From: Cytospora piceicola
Lineage: Eukaryota; Ascomycota; Sordariomycetes; Diaporthales; Cytosporaceae
Direction: 5' to 3'
Assembly (NCBI GenBank): GCA_023375675.1
Contig: JALQBC010000006.1
Location: forward strand, 248,001 to 312,000
Length of the DNA: 64,000 nt
Shown: piece after piece, positions 1 to 11,857 of the stretch
Layout: the number at the start of each line of letters is the position of its first letter
Numbering within the stretch: the first letter of the stretch is position 1
The notes under the pieces: generated by a model
Told to the model about the DNA's origin: nothing
Databases searched by the model: none
The model's input: the letters and a program-made list of their open reading frames with translations, nothing else
Position numbers and translations under genes: made by a program

Positions 1-162
1 ATGGGCAACCCACTGCGGCCAAGAGAGAGTGCCGGAGGCTGTGATGCACCCGATCTCGAGGTTGGTTGGTATGTTGGGCTCGAAAGGACCTGCACGAGGG
101 GATGTCCCACGGGGTAGTCCATCATCGACCTTGACGACCGTGGGCGTTGCGCTCTCTGTCAT
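1..162 (-). CDS. N-terminal part of an unknown protein, cut by left window edge
   Basis: Read on the minus strand, an ATG at 162-160 opens a frame of 54 codons that reaches the window edge without a stop. The translation starts MTESATPTVVKVDDGLPRG and ends at the edge with SWPQWVAH. The ATG sits in a strong context (GCCGCCATGA). The residue mix is protein-like, with no low-complexity bias, but I recognise no family and nothing of the catalytic part is visible. The gene would be transcribed away from CWC24, with the minisatellite-rich spacer between them as a shared upstream region. It may be a first exon or a spurious frame; sequence to the left is needed to decide. Confidence 0.4.
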   Translation of the reverse strand, partial: MTESATPTVVKVDDGLPRGTSPRAGPFEPNIPTNLEIGCITASGTLSWPQWVAH

Positions 163-1118
163 GGCGGCGATATCCCCATTAACTGAGTGGGCTTGGCCAC
201 CACACCTCATGGACCATTCTGAAGTCGAAGAACGACGGGTAGTCAGTCGGTGCACAGATCCACCGGTGTGCACTTTGTTGTCCTGGTTGGATGAAACATC
301 GATGTGAGGCAGAGGGGGGGGGGGGGACTACACGCATGGGTCGTGGTCGCTGAGTGTGGGGGAATACCAAGGGGTCCTCCCTCTCCTTAAGATACACGCA
401 TGTTCTTGTTGGCTGAGTGTGGGGGAACACCAAGAGCCTTCGGGAGGACTGCACGCACGGTCTTGGTTGCTAAGTGTGGGGGAACACCAAGGGATCCTCC
501 GGTCTTGGTTGCAAGTGTGGGGGAGAGACACCAAGGGGCCCTCTCCTTAAGAGGGTGGGGAGAGTACAGGGACACCAAGGGCGCCTCCCCTTCGGGGGAC
601 TACATGCATGGTCTTGGTCGCAAGTGTGGGGGAGGGATACCAAGGGGTCCTCCTTTTCGGGGTGCCCCCCCTGCGTCCGGAGGGGGGATGTCCCAGCTGA
701 GATATGTTTCGCTGTCTTGGGGCATATCGCAAGCGAGACGATGACAGAATATACTTTGAGAAGATACCGGAGGAGGAGGAGGAGGGGCAGGCTGATGCTG
801 AGGTGGAAAGGTTGTTGGCGGAGTAGGCAACAAGTCTATGTTTTTATGTTCTATGTTTTATGATTTAGGGTATATAGATATGTAGAATGGCATAATACTT
901 CAAGACTCACTCTCTTAATGTGATGGCAAATGAGTGACACAGAATAACAAATCATGTACAGACGTTTTAGCGGCAACGAGGGAACAAGCCAATGTGATTG
1001 GGCATTTACCATTTACATATCATTTACATGTCTGTCATTTACATGACTGACTAGAACTAATTACCACAACTACCTAAATTACCAGAACTACCACATCATT
1101 CCACCCACCAAGAACATC
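163..1118. other. Intergenic spacer with a degenerate GC-rich minisatellite
   Basis: Between about 345 and 690 a degenerate unit recurs. Its core is GTGTGGGGGA, then a short spacer, then ACCAAGGG followed by TCCTCC-like sequence, near positions 353, 412, 472, 511, 560 (partial) and 619. Spacing is irregular, from about 40 to 60 bp. Short open frames here run through the repeat and look non-coding. A G11 run lies near 317. From about 830 to 1118 the DNA becomes AT-richer and leads into CWC24, so it is the probable CWC24 promoter and leader. Confidence 0.55.
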
Positions 1119-2180
1119 ATGCCCGAAACAGAGAATACCACCTCGGAAACACCGGCGGCTCCTGTTGCCGTCTTCAAGAAGCGAGGCGCAAAGGCCAAGG
1201 CAAACATCAGGAAGAGGCCTGCAACCCCGCCACCCGCAAACAGCGACAGCGACAGCGATGACTCCGACTACTCCTCCGCAGAGGACGAACAAGGCAGGAA
1301 GGTCAAGCGCAGAAAGAAGAACACAGGCACGGTGAAGGTATCGTCAAAAGAAAACCCGGCCCCCGAGAAGGACCTGTCCGCCACCGTCTTCAGCGCCGAC
1401 CGCAACCCACACATAACCGACTCAAACGATGCTACAAAACAGAGCAACTGGTATGAAGAAGAGTCCGGTGGAGCCCTGTCTGCGAAGAACCTCTTGGGAT
1501 CAACGCGCACGATGCCAAAAGGGCCACAAGGGCCACAAGGGCCTGATGGCACGTACAAGGGACTGGCGAACCAGACATCGTTTATCCAGAAGAACCCCAA
1601 TGCGCCCTCGAAGACGGTAGGCCCGGTCAAGGCGCCCACCAACATCCGGACAGTCACCGTCATGGACTACTCCCCAGACGTGTGCAAGGACTACAAGCAG
1701 ACGGGCTACTGCGGGTTTGGAGACAACTGCAAGTTCCTCCACAGCAGAGAAGACTACAAACAATCCTGGGCGCTGGACCGCGAGTGGGAGGATGTCACCA
1801 AGGGCAAGAAGAACCTCGGCGGCACCGTGGTCGCCAGCGCGGACCGGAAGAACAGGACGGCAGACGACGACGCCGACGAGGCGGAGGAGGCCCTGCTGGA
1901 GAGCATCCCCTTCGTGTGCCTCATCTGCCGTGGCCCCTACAAATCACCCGTGATCACGCGGTGCGGGCATTACTTCTGCGAGCCCTGCGCGCTGACCAGG
2001 TACCGGCGAGATCCGAGCTGTGCGCAGTGCGGCTCCGGCACGAACGGGGTCTTCAACTCGGGCAAACGGTTGCAGAAGCTGCTGGACAGGAAGAGGGAGC
2101 GGGCCGCCAAGGCACGGCAAGAAGCGATCGAGAGGGGAGAGGAGGTCAGCGAGGAGGAGGAAGGGGAAGAGGAAGAGTAA
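1119..2180 (+). CDS. CWC24: Pre-mRNA splicing factor Cwc24 (RNF113-type CCCH/RING protein)
   Basis: Single-exon frame of 353 codons. Cwc24 proteins associate with the spliceosome before the first catalytic step and help keep the 5' splice site correctly engaged. The order of parts is typical: a basic, serine/acid-rich N-terminus (about residues 1-80, with KRRKK), a linker, a CCCH zinc finger starting at Cys189 (VCKDYKQTGYCGFGDNCKFLH), the conserved LDREWE segment, then a RING finger from Cys267 (CLICRGPYKSP, CGHYFC, CAQCG), ending in a Glu-rich tail. Length fits the family (roughly 230-360 aa). The start is the first ATG and there is no intron. The next gene, ATG3, follows on the same strand after about 670 bp. 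The assignment is firm because CCCH followed by RING in this order is diagnostic. Confidence 0.93.
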   Translation: MPETENTTSETPAAPVAVFKKRGAKAKANIRKRPATPPPANSDSDSDDSDYSSAEDEQGRKVKRRKKNTGTVKVSSKENPAPEKDLSATVFSADRNPHITDSNDATKQSNWYEEESGGALSAKNLLGSTRTMPKGPQGPQGPDGTYKGLANQTSFIQKNPNAPSKTVGPVKAPTNIRTVTVMDYSPDVCKDYKQTGYCGFGDNCKFLHSREDYKQSWALDREWEDVTKGKKNLGGTVVASADRKNRTADDDADEAEEALLESIPFVCLICRGPYKSPVITRCGHYFCEPCALTRYRRDPSCAQCGSGTNGVFNSGKRLQKLLDRKRERAAKARQEAIERGEEVSEEEEGEEEE

Positions 2181-2854
2181 GAGGCTACCTAGGTAGCTAC
2201 CCAAGTATGTAGCAAACACGGGCAACAGACAACACGGGTTGGTGTTGTGCTGCTTGCTCAGGTAGTCTAACTGATCTGATGCCGCCTCCTCCTCACACCT
2301 GCTTGCTTGCTTGCTTGCTTGCCTGCTCAGGTAGGCTGGTAGGGAGGGGCCTCACAGGCCTCACAGGCCTCACAGTGACGACGGGTTACATCTGTATACT
2401 GTATAGGGCGGTCGATCCGCTAGATGCCGTAGGCCTTTCAGGGGTGCCCCCCACCTATAAAACAGCCCTGCAGGCGTCCATCCATGGGTTCCAGGGTTGT
2501 CTCAGGCGGGCTGCAGCTGCCATCCCACTTCTGCTGCCCCTCCTCCGCATGTGATCTCGTCTTTGTCGGAGCAACTGCATCATCGGACCTTCTTATCTAT
2601 CAAACGGCCCAGATCTTGGTGGATGACCGTTACAACTTCGGTCAGCCAGCCAGCCTTCTCTTCTTTTTACCTTTTACCCTGAACAACATTGCTTCCTTTC
2701 CCTCCAATCTTCCCCCTCCAATTTTCCCTGCAGTAACTTACCTCCCCCCTTGCAATCAGACACACGACCATCGCCTCCTCTCCCCCAACAACCCAAGAAG
2801 CCAACAAGCCAACAAGCAAAGAAAGGCCCCGGCCTACCCAAAACATCCCGAACC
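2181..2854. other. CWC24-ATG3 intergenic region
   Basis: Contains one TACCTAGGTA palindrome just after CWC24 (about 2187-2196), a GCTT short tandem run near 2300, a CCTCACAGG triplication at 2350-2375, and a pyrimidine-rich leader (2655-2750) before ATG3. No gene is supported. Confidence 0.5.
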
Positions 2855-4127
2855 ATGAACATCGGCAACCCAATCTACTCGTTCGTCAACAAGCTGCGGG
2901 ACACCTACACCCCCGTCAGCAACACCTCCACCTTCCGCAAGACCGGCCAGATCACCCCCGACGAGTTCCTCGCGGCCGGCGACTACCTCGTCTTCAAGTT
3001 CCCCACCTGGTCGTGGGCCGACGCCGACACCCCCTCCAGGCGCGCCGGCTACCTCCCCCCCGGGAAGCAGTTCCTCGTCACCCGCAACGTGCCCTGCCAC
3101 CGCCGCCTGGACGCCGACTTTGCGGGGGACGCGGGCCACGAGGAGGCGCTTGTCCACGACGGCGACGACTTCAGGGGCACTACAGGCGGGGATGAGGACG
3201 GCTGGCTGCGGACGGGAGGGCTGTCGAGCTCCCAGCCGCTGAAGGTCAGGGAGATCAGGACGGTCGATGATGCGGGCAACGTGGGTGAGGGTCAGGTCGT
3301 CGAGGATGATGACGACATTCCTGACATGGAGGATGAAGACGATGATGAGGCTATCATTCGAGACGCCGAGGGGGATGGTATGAACAGGTACGTCTGCCAT
3401 CGCGGTTCTTTCTTCCCGACACGCAGTCTTAGGCAATCACGCAGTACTGTTCCCTTGCGTCAAAATGAAGACTGTATGGGAACGGGTCATGATTCTCTAG
3501 CTGACAAGTGCTTCACGACAGTGGCCGCCGAACGTACACCCTCTACATCATGTACTCGCCCTACTACCGCACACCCCGGCTCTACATGTCGGGCTACCTG
3601 CCGAACGGCCAGCCCCTACCCCCACACCTAATGATGGAGGACATCGTGGGTGACTACAAGGACAAGACCGTGACGCTGGAGGACTTCCCCTTCTTCGCCA
3701 ACAACATCAAGATGGCCTCGGTGCACCCCTGCAAGCACGCCTCGGTCATGAAGACGCTGCTGGACCGCGCCGACGCCGCGCTCAAGATCCGGAGGGACAA
3801 GCTCAAGGCCGGCACCGCCTCCGGCTCCGTCGACAAGGGCATGGAGGGCCTCGTCGACGAGATCAACAGGCTGGACGTGACCGGCGCCGCGGCGGACGCG
3901 GCCGAGGGCAAGGGTAGTGGGGATGAGTGGGAAGAGGTCGGTCATGAGGCCGACGACGAGGTCGCCATCCGGGTGGATCAGTATCTGGTGGTGTTCCTCA
4001 AGGTAAGTTGCGATTATTGCTGCCCCCTGATACAGCACCCAGAACAGAGACGTCAGGCTAATCTCGAGCATAGTTCATCGCGAGTGTGACGCCAGGCATC
4101 GAACATGATTTCACGATGGGTGTCTAG
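2855..4127 (+). CDS. ATG3: Autophagy E2-like conjugating enzyme Atg3
   Basis: Three exons: 2855-3387, 3522-4002 and 4074-4127; the join gives 355 aa in frame. Atg3 transfers Atg8 to phosphatidylethanolamine during autophagosome formation. Visible features are the N-terminal amphipathic stretch ([20 protein letters not shown]), the FKFPTWSW region, an acidic flexible loop (about residues 140-180), the E2-like core with [17 protein letters not shown], and the catalytic motif HPCKHA with Cys248. The C-terminal [12 protein letters not shown] is highly typical. The first intron falls in the codon before GRRTYTL; the second is phase 0 after VVFLK and leaves a 54-nt last exon. The loop after the catalytic Cys is a little long, as in other filamentous fungi. 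Function is inferred from the family. Confidence 0.95.
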
Positions 4128-4931
4128 AGGTGACGGCAAGTTGCGTTCTTTCTTCGGGGCACTGTGCACGGTTTCACACAATATGAGCATTCTTCTTCTA
4201 CGTTGTTGGCTTGGTTTCTTCTCGGCGTTTTTGGGATGGAGTTTTGAGGACACTCGATGGCACTCGGTATTGACTACTCGATTTGCCACGGTTTTTATGG
4301 TTGGCGTAGGTATCAGTCATGTACCTGGACAGAGCTAGCAAATATTATTTACGAGTTTATAAACTGAGATGTTCATTACCCACAATCACCTTCATTTCGG
4401 CTCCTTTCAGTGACGGTAATGTACTGTGTAATTTCACCATTCAGGAGGCCGTCACGAACCGACTAAACTTCACCAGGGCCCGGTGTATCTCTCTGAAATT
4501 ACGTAACTTACAGCCCCTGAACCCTCCAACCCTTAGTGGGAAAGAAGGCCGAGGAGCTTCCCTGCCTGGTGTAAGAGACCTTGCATGTCCATTTGCCCAG
4601 GTGGCAGTGCGGAACTGCCGTGAGCCGCCATGACAGCCTAGCATTGATGATTGACTGCCCAACACACACCCTCTGACTGACAGTTTTACGGTACAGTAGC
4701 TGACGACGCCCCATCGCCTCCATTGCTTGGCAACAGTTTGTAGCTTCTCTTTCCTGAAGGCAACAAGTCTGGCATTCTCATAGCCATACTACACACACTC
4801 CCTAACTCCTCCGTATCGCTTCCTCCTATCTACCACCACTACTACGCGACCCACAGCTTCCTTTCCGGGTGGCTTCATCAGGGGGACAAATACCTCGACC
4901 AAGTGCCTAAGGGCTCAACCGGTCCACAATC
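4128..4931. other. ATG3-SLA2 intergenic region
   Basis: Holds the ATG3 3' end and the SLA2 promoter and leader, including a pyrimidine-rich stretch around 4790-4870. No coding sequence, RNA gene or long repeat is visible. Confidence 0.5.
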
Positions 4932-7900
4932 ATGGCGTCTCACACCAAGTGCGCTCAACCTATCCACGCCTTTGGCGTCTCCCCCGCTTGAGGCAAAGTA
5001 CTAATCGGCTTGTCTGCCCAGGTCCGAGACAGATCTCTCCATCAACATCAAGAAGGCGACCAACCCAGACGAGACGGCACCGAAGCGCAAACATGTACGG
5101 AGCTGCATCGTATACACGTGGGACCACAAGTCCGGCCACTCCTTTTGGGCCGCATTGAAAGTGTGCGTCTATATCCCCGTTATATCCGCTCTCCCTCTCC
5201 AAAACGAGGCCGGCAAGCAGTGCTTTCCATATCATACCGGGAGACCACGAGATCCGTTAGGAGGCGACGTGCGGTGCTGGGGCAAATGGATTGCCACGGT
5301 TTCGAGGGCTTAGGCTGCCGGTGATTTCGCGAGTGGATCACTATTCGCAGTCAAGCTTCGCCTCTGGCTGGATCCGGCAAGAGCAGACCAAGTCTCCAAG
5401 TGGAAGCTGCACGCGCCATCGTTCTTGCTCATCCCGTTGCGAAACTGTACAGTTTGCTGATAATTCTCCACAGGCAGCCCATTCTTGCCGATGAGGTCCA
5501 GACCTTCAAGGCACTGATTATGGTGCACAAGGTTCTCCAGGAAGGCCACCCCCACGTGATCAGAGAGGCTCTGGCAAACCGAGGATGGATCGAAAGCCTG
5601 AACAGGGGCATGGCCGGAGAGGGCATGCGTGGATATGGCGCCCTCATCCAGGAATACGTCTACTTCCTCCTCGCAAAATTGTCCTTCCACTCGCAACACC
5701 CCGAATTCAACGGAACCTTCGAGTATGAAGAATACCTCAGCTTGAAGGCCATCAACGACCCGAACGAGGGCTACGAAACAATCACAGACCTCATGACCCT
5801 GCAAGACAAGATAGATCAGTTTCAGAAGCTCATCTTCTCCCACTTCCGCAACGTCGGCAGCAACGAGTGCAGGATATCAGCCCTGGTACCCCTTGTCGCA
5901 GAAAGCTATGGCATATACAAGTTCATCACCAGCATGCTGCGGGCCATGCACTCGATGACGGGAGACACTGAAGCGTTGGAGCCACTTCGTTCTCGTTATG
6001 ATGCTCAACACTACCGATTGGTCAAATTCTACTATGAATGCTCAAATCTCCGTTACCTAACTAGCCTGATCACAATTCCCAAGCTCCCCCAAGATCCACC
6101 AAACCTGCTGGCGGAGGACGATAATGCGCCGAGGTTGCCAGCAAGGCCAAAGCAGGAGATTGAACGGGCGCCAACTCCTCCGCGGGCGCCCAAGACGGAG
6201 GAGCCAGATGAGATTTCGGAATTCTGGAAGAACGAGCTAGAGCGTCAAAATCGGGAATACGAGGAGCAACAGCGAGTTCTGGAGGCTCAGCAGCTAGCCC
6301 AGCAGCAAGCTCAGCAGCAAGCCGCTCTCCAGGCACAGCGCGACTTTGAGGAGCAGCAGCGTCAGCTGGCCGAGCAGCAGCGGATGCAGCAAGACGCCCT
6401 GATGTCTCAGCAAGCACAGTCCTTTACGCAGGGACGTCTTGCAGAGCTGGAGCAGGAGAACCTAAACGCAAGAGCTCAATACGAGCGAGACCAGCTGATG
6501 CTGCAGCAGTATGACCAACGGGTGAAGGCTCTCGAGGGCGAACTGCACCAGCTGCAGAGCAACTACGGGCAGCAAATCGGGAGCAAGGATGATCAGATCC
6601 GGGCTTTGCAAGAGCAAGTCAACACGTGGCGGACAAAATACGAGGCGCTGGCAAAACTGTACTCGCAGTTGCGTCACGAGCATCTCGATCTGCTCCAAAA
6701 ATTCAAGTCTGTGCAGTTGAAGGCAGCATCGGCCCAGGAAGCCATTGACCGGCGAGAGAAGCTTGAGCGCGAGATCAAGACGAAGAACCTCGAGCTGGCA
6801 GACATGATCCGTGAGAGAGACCGTGCGCTCCACGACAAGGATCGGCTTACCGGTTCCAACAAGGACGAGCTCGAGAAGCTGAAGCGCGAGCTGCGCATGG
6901 CAAACGATCGTGCTGACAACCTGGAGCGGAGCAAGGGCAACGAGCTCTCCACGATGCTGGCCAAGTACAACCGCGAGATGTCAGACCTCGAGGAGGCCTT
7001 GCGAAACAAGAACCGTGCCTTGGAGGAGGCCCAGTCCCAGGTTCGCGACGGCAGCTCCGACCTCGAGCAGCTCCTGCGCGACAAGGAGGAGGAGCTGGAG
7101 GTCTACAAGGCCGGCATGGACCAGGCGTTGGTAGAGCTCAACGAGCTCAAGATGAACCAGGGAGACACCGACCAGGTCATTGACGGACAGATCGATGCTC
7201 TGATCATGGCAAACCTGGACAAGATCAACGAGATCATTGACTCGGTTCTCCAGTCCGGTGTCTCCCGCGTGGACGATGCCATCTACGAGCTCGACTCCAC
7301 CATGCAGGCTGGAAACCAGAACGCATCTCCTTCGTATGTGCTTTCTCAAATCGAGAAGGCATCCTCAAGCGCCATGGAGTTCGCAACTGCCTTCAACAAC
7401 TTCATCGCCGACGGCCCGAACGCTGCCTATGGCGAACTCATCAAGGCGATCAACGTGTACTCCAGCTCCATGGCGGACGTCTGCAACAACACCAAGGGTC
7501 TCACCCGGCTTGCAACAGACGAGAGGAAGGGTGAGCAGCTGATGAGTGGTGCACGCCTGTCTGCGCAGGCGACCGTAAAGTTCTTCAGAGGTCTCCAGAG
7601 CTTCCGTCTGGAGGGCATGGATCCTATCCAGAAGACCGATGTGGTCATCAACAGCAACAACGATGCTCAGATGAACCTCCAGAAGCTGAACAAGCTGGTC
7701 GAGGTGTTTGCTCCCGGCTTCGGAAAGCTCGCAAACAAGGGCGACCTGGGAGACCTCGTCGAGTCAGAACTTGGCAAGGCTGCCGATGCGATCGCCGCCG
7801 CCGCTGCCCGTCTTGCCAAGCTGAGGAACAAGCCCCGCGATGGGTACTCGACATACGAGCTCAAGGTGCACGACTCGATCCTCGACGCTGCCCTGGCCAT

Positions 7901-8515
7901 CACAGACGCCATCGCACGTCTCATCAAGGCCGCGACAGCAACACAGGAGGAGATCGTGCAGGCCGGCCGCGGGTCGTCCTCGCGACAGGCATTCTACAAG
8001 AAGAACAACCGGTGGACGGAGGGTCTCATCTCCGCCGCCAAGGCCGTGGCGTCCTCGACGAACACGCTGATCGAGACGGCAGACGGCGTGCTCTCGGGCC
8101 GCAACAGCCCGGAGCAGCTCATCGTGGCGTCCAACAACGTGGCGGCGTCGACGGCCCAGCTCGTGGCCGCGTCCCGCGTCAAGGCCGGCTTCATGAGCAA
8201 GTCCCAGGAGAGCCTGGAGCAGGCGAGCAAGGCGGTCGGCGCGGCGTGCCGGTCGCTGGTGAGGCAGGTGCAGGCGATGATCAAGGACCGGCAGGGCGAG
8301 GAGGACAATGTGGACTACTCCCAGCTGGGCGCGCACGAGTTCAAGGTGCGGGAGATGGAGCAGCAGGTAAGTTCTTTTGTCCCCGGGATACGAATTGGAT
8401 GTCTGGCTGACAAACTTGTGCTCTACAGGTCGAGATCCTTCAGCTCGAGAACTCTCTGTCGGCTGCGCGGCACCGGCTGGGCGAGATGCGCAAGATCTCG
8501 TACCAGGAGGAGTAA
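4932..8515 (+). CDS. SLA2: Actin-binding endocytic adaptor Sla2/End4 (HIP1R family)
   Basis: Four exons: 4932-4948, 5022-5162, 5474-8366 and 8429-8515, giving 1045 aa, the normal length for fungal Sla2. The protein links PIP2/clathrin sites at the plasma membrane to actin during endocytosis and polarised growth. The ANTH domain occupies about residues 1-280 (DETAPKRKHVRSCIVYTWDH, VQPILADEVQTFK across the second intron). A Pro-rich linker follows (about 282), then a Gln-rich coiled coil (about 300-610) and a C-terminal I/LWEQ (THATCH) actin-binding module (about 780-1000). The tiny 17-nt first exon encodes only MASHTK; I chose it because it splices cleanly into the conserved SETDLSINIKK. The 311-nt second intron is the longest. 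SLA2 is the standard flank of sordariomycete mating-type loci and points toward MAT1-2-1 here. Confidence 0.94.
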
Positions 8516-11500
8516 GGTACGGTGCAGATGTACCAGAGCGTGCAGGTCTTCTGTTACGATGTTGGGGAGGCTGCGGAAGGAAGGCAGTCGGGGGTGTTCA
8601 TACTTGGCTGGGTTACCGCACTCTTTATTGCATAATATTATCGACGTACCACAACCTGGCAGCATCAAAACTGCTGGGGAGGATGAAGGGCAGAGGTAGC
8701 ATGTCTGCTCGGGCAACTCGCCCCCCCGCCCGTTGCACCGCGTCACGTACATATAAACTATCATGGAGTCCACGCCGCCTTGTGCCGCGTGTGGGTGTAC
8801 ATTGCGGTAGTCTTTCTGCTGCGGGTTATCAATCCAGATTGGTCGTTCTCCTCTATTCTGCTAAAATCCCGCTGGTGATGTGTGCCCGGGCACCTGTGAC
8901 ACCTAGTGGTGAGGAAGGTCGTGAGCTGCTGGGTATGTGTTGCAGTTGCTTTTGTTGTTTTGTACCGTATCCCTGCTGGTTGCGTAGACAGCGAACTGGT
9001 ACTACCAGCAGCAGCTGGCGTCACGGATTGCGACATGTGTGGTGGGCGTCTTGGTGACTCCCTCGTGGTCACCGTTTACGAGGATCCCTTGTCGTCGCGC
9101 TCCATGCCGAGTGTTGCTGGGGATCCGGAGCCATACACACGCAACTCCGTCGCCGCCGCCGCTTCTCGCCGATAGAGCAAGGCCACGAGGCCCCCCGGCT
9201 GGATCGGCTGCAGGAGTTCAAAGGTCGTCACTTAGTCTTGTTCTCTTGCCGCCGGAAGGCCTGCATGGTTCTGTGGTGCTGGCGTCTCACGGCCGGTCCT
9301 TTTTTTTTGGTTTTCCGGGCTTATTCTCTTCTCTCCTGTACAATCCAATGAGCCAGCCCTTTTTCGACCATTGAGAGGAATGCAACTTGCTGTGACTACC
9401 GATTCTCGTCAGAAGCAGATCCTGGATGACCTTACGAGGGAAAACGGGAGCCCATCTCCCCCAGAATATGGACTTCGCACAAATGTTTCGAGGTTTAGTG
9501 TCATGTGCGTCGACCTCAATCCAGATGGTAAGATGTGGTTTACCACCAACAGAGAACAGGGGACGGAAGGAAACAAGACGAACCACCGAAAAAGAACCAG
9601 GTCTCACTTCTCCCCTAGTCCAAAAAAGGGGACACCGTAACCCATGCTATAGTGGAAACATTGACAGAACCTACCCTCCTATTCCAGTTCGTTTTTCTAC
9701 GGCTTCATCAGCTGGAGAGACAAGCCATCGTTAGATAGCCGTTGGCTGCAACACGTAAAAATATCTCCGACCGTCATCACACGCGAGACCAAAGGTGGGC
9801 ATTCTTACAAGGGTCGAGGACGCCAAGTTTCTTCACACGAGAACTCTTGACGATATCTATTTCCATCTACTTGGTAGCCCTTCAACCTCTACGGTACGGC
9901 ACACAGTCCACGGATATACCATCCTGAAATGTTGTTTCACGCCCCCCCTCCGGAAGTCCTGCAGGGTCCATGCATGTTGAGCCCACCCGTAGCACGGGAA
10001 CCGGCTTAGTCGGCTCGGCCGCTTGGGGGGCATGTTGGAGATGGGGAGAAAGAAGCCCGGGCGCCACAGAGCCGGATCAGACAGAAGTACCGAGCTAGTG
10101 CACGTTCGGCACAAAGCAACTCCTTGAATGTTTGCATGCTTACATCGGCGGCGTCGAGGGCCGCGCATGGAAATGCGTCTTGTCACAGGTGGTGTCGGGT
10201 CGTGTTGAGCCTGGATGTCGGAGGAAACAAGATGCCCATGTCAACTTGCTCCGTCCTTCAACATGCTAGCCAGGCCTCTCGGATGAGATCAAGTCTGACT
10301 GACTGACTGATTGCAGTGCTCTTCTCTCGAGGAACGTAGAAAAGACGGCGTATGTGCCCAAGTCCCTCATACATTCGCCCCAAACCCTACCTATGAAGGT
10401 TACTCTCGACCTCCCCCCGTTTCCAAATCTTGGCCTTGCCGTGCCATGGAGCCCAACAGCCGCAAGTGCAGCTACATCAACCCACAAGGCCTCCTCACCG
10501 GCCCCCTCGTATCTTGCCCCGTGCCACAAAAAGCCCCCTAAGCCCTAAGAACCCTAACCCACCATACGAGCTGGGTGCCGTGCGCGCCCTGGGGGTTAGG
10601 GGGGGTGTGGTCGTGAAAGTACACATACACACACACACACCCCCCCGGGCCAATAGGAAGCTTTTGAATATTTGGCCGACCCTTACAAAAAACCCCAACG
10701 AAATTTTGCCATTGGCCAGCCAGCCAGGGGCCCCCCCTCCCCGCCCCCCATTGGTCGGACGTCCAAATATTCCCATTGGCCGGGGCTCCCAGGGCCCCCT
10801 GATGAATATTTGGATGCAAGTTGAAAAGCGGTGGGAGGGGGGTTTTTGTGCCCGGCGGCGCCGGCAGGCAGTTGGGCGAGCAGGCTGCGATGGATTGGGA
10901 AAAGTTGGTGGATGATGGCCTGCATCGGGTGCATGACAAGGCCGTGCTTGCGGTGGGGGAGGGAGCTCAACATCTGCATCACTGAACTTGGGGACTTGGT
11001 TTTTGTTTATTCTTTGGGTGCTTTGTTTTTCTTTCCGTTCAGCATGCATGCGTGGCATGTATCTCACAGGACAAGTTCTCGGGGGCTCTAGAGCATGGCA
11101 AACATTGTATCACAGCCTGTCAGTACCGTCAGTCAGTCAGTCACCAACCAGACAGCCGTTTCTACACAGTAATGTTGTGATCCATGTTTTTGGGTTTTCC
11201 GGGGTGCCGTTGCGCTTGGCGGGGATAGCGTTACACCGGTCCCACGCGGGTAAAGCCATTTGAGCCGCAATGCAACCCGCCAGCCCGGGGTAAACCCGCG
11301 CATTGCAGTAGCGCGGCAAAAAACCTTGGCGGCCCTAATTCAACGACATGTCATCATGTCCCAATTCCCTTTCTTTCCCCCCTCCCCCCCTTTCCTTTGG
11401 GTTTCCTCTGGGTGGTGACAAGTCATGTTTCCTTTGTCGCCAGCCGGCACGCCGGGCTGCGCCACGGCCGCCAGTACCCTCCCACATCAAGCGAGTGCGT

Positions 11501-11857
11501 GAGGGAGGGTGAGTCGGGGAGGGAAGAAGTGTGTGCCCTTTCTTTCAGGAATTCTACGCTGTTGGGCGCCGCCTCGCAAGCAAGGGATGGAAATGAGGAC
11601 CGGGAGTCGCGGGGCGGTTGCGCCACTACACACATGACAGGAGAGCTGAGTCGACACGTTTTCTGGAGTTCAACTTGCAATTCCAGTGATGGTTTCCTCT
11701 GTATCTACTGGAGATTATGTTATAAAGAGTTTTCTCTGACATTATCTTCCTGTCACAAAGTCTTGGGCGCTCCATCTCAAGCCAGCAAGCCAACGCTTAG
11801 GCTGGCCACCGTCGGGATGCCCAATCGATTCTTCTGATATTTTCAAATATTATCTAG
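8516..11857. other. SLA2-proximal part of the MAT intergenic region
   Basis: No intact gene is supported in this stretch. The first 600-700 bp probably include the SLA2 3' UTR. Noted items: CCCTAA-type telomere-like repeats at 10536-10560 and GGGTTAGGG at 10593-10603; a (CA)n run near 10620; three CCATTGG/CCAATGG boxes between 10705 and 10785; short GACTGACTGACTG (about 10299) and CAGTCAGTCAGTCA (about 11131) runs. A 31-codon frame starting MDWEKLVDDGLHRVHDK at 10890 looks protein-like but is too short to call. Confidence 0.45.

Noticed and set aside
11397..11837. 146-codon plus-strand frame in the MAT region
   Set aside because: No ATG at its start, low protein character, Cys/Ser-rich, and no splice logic.
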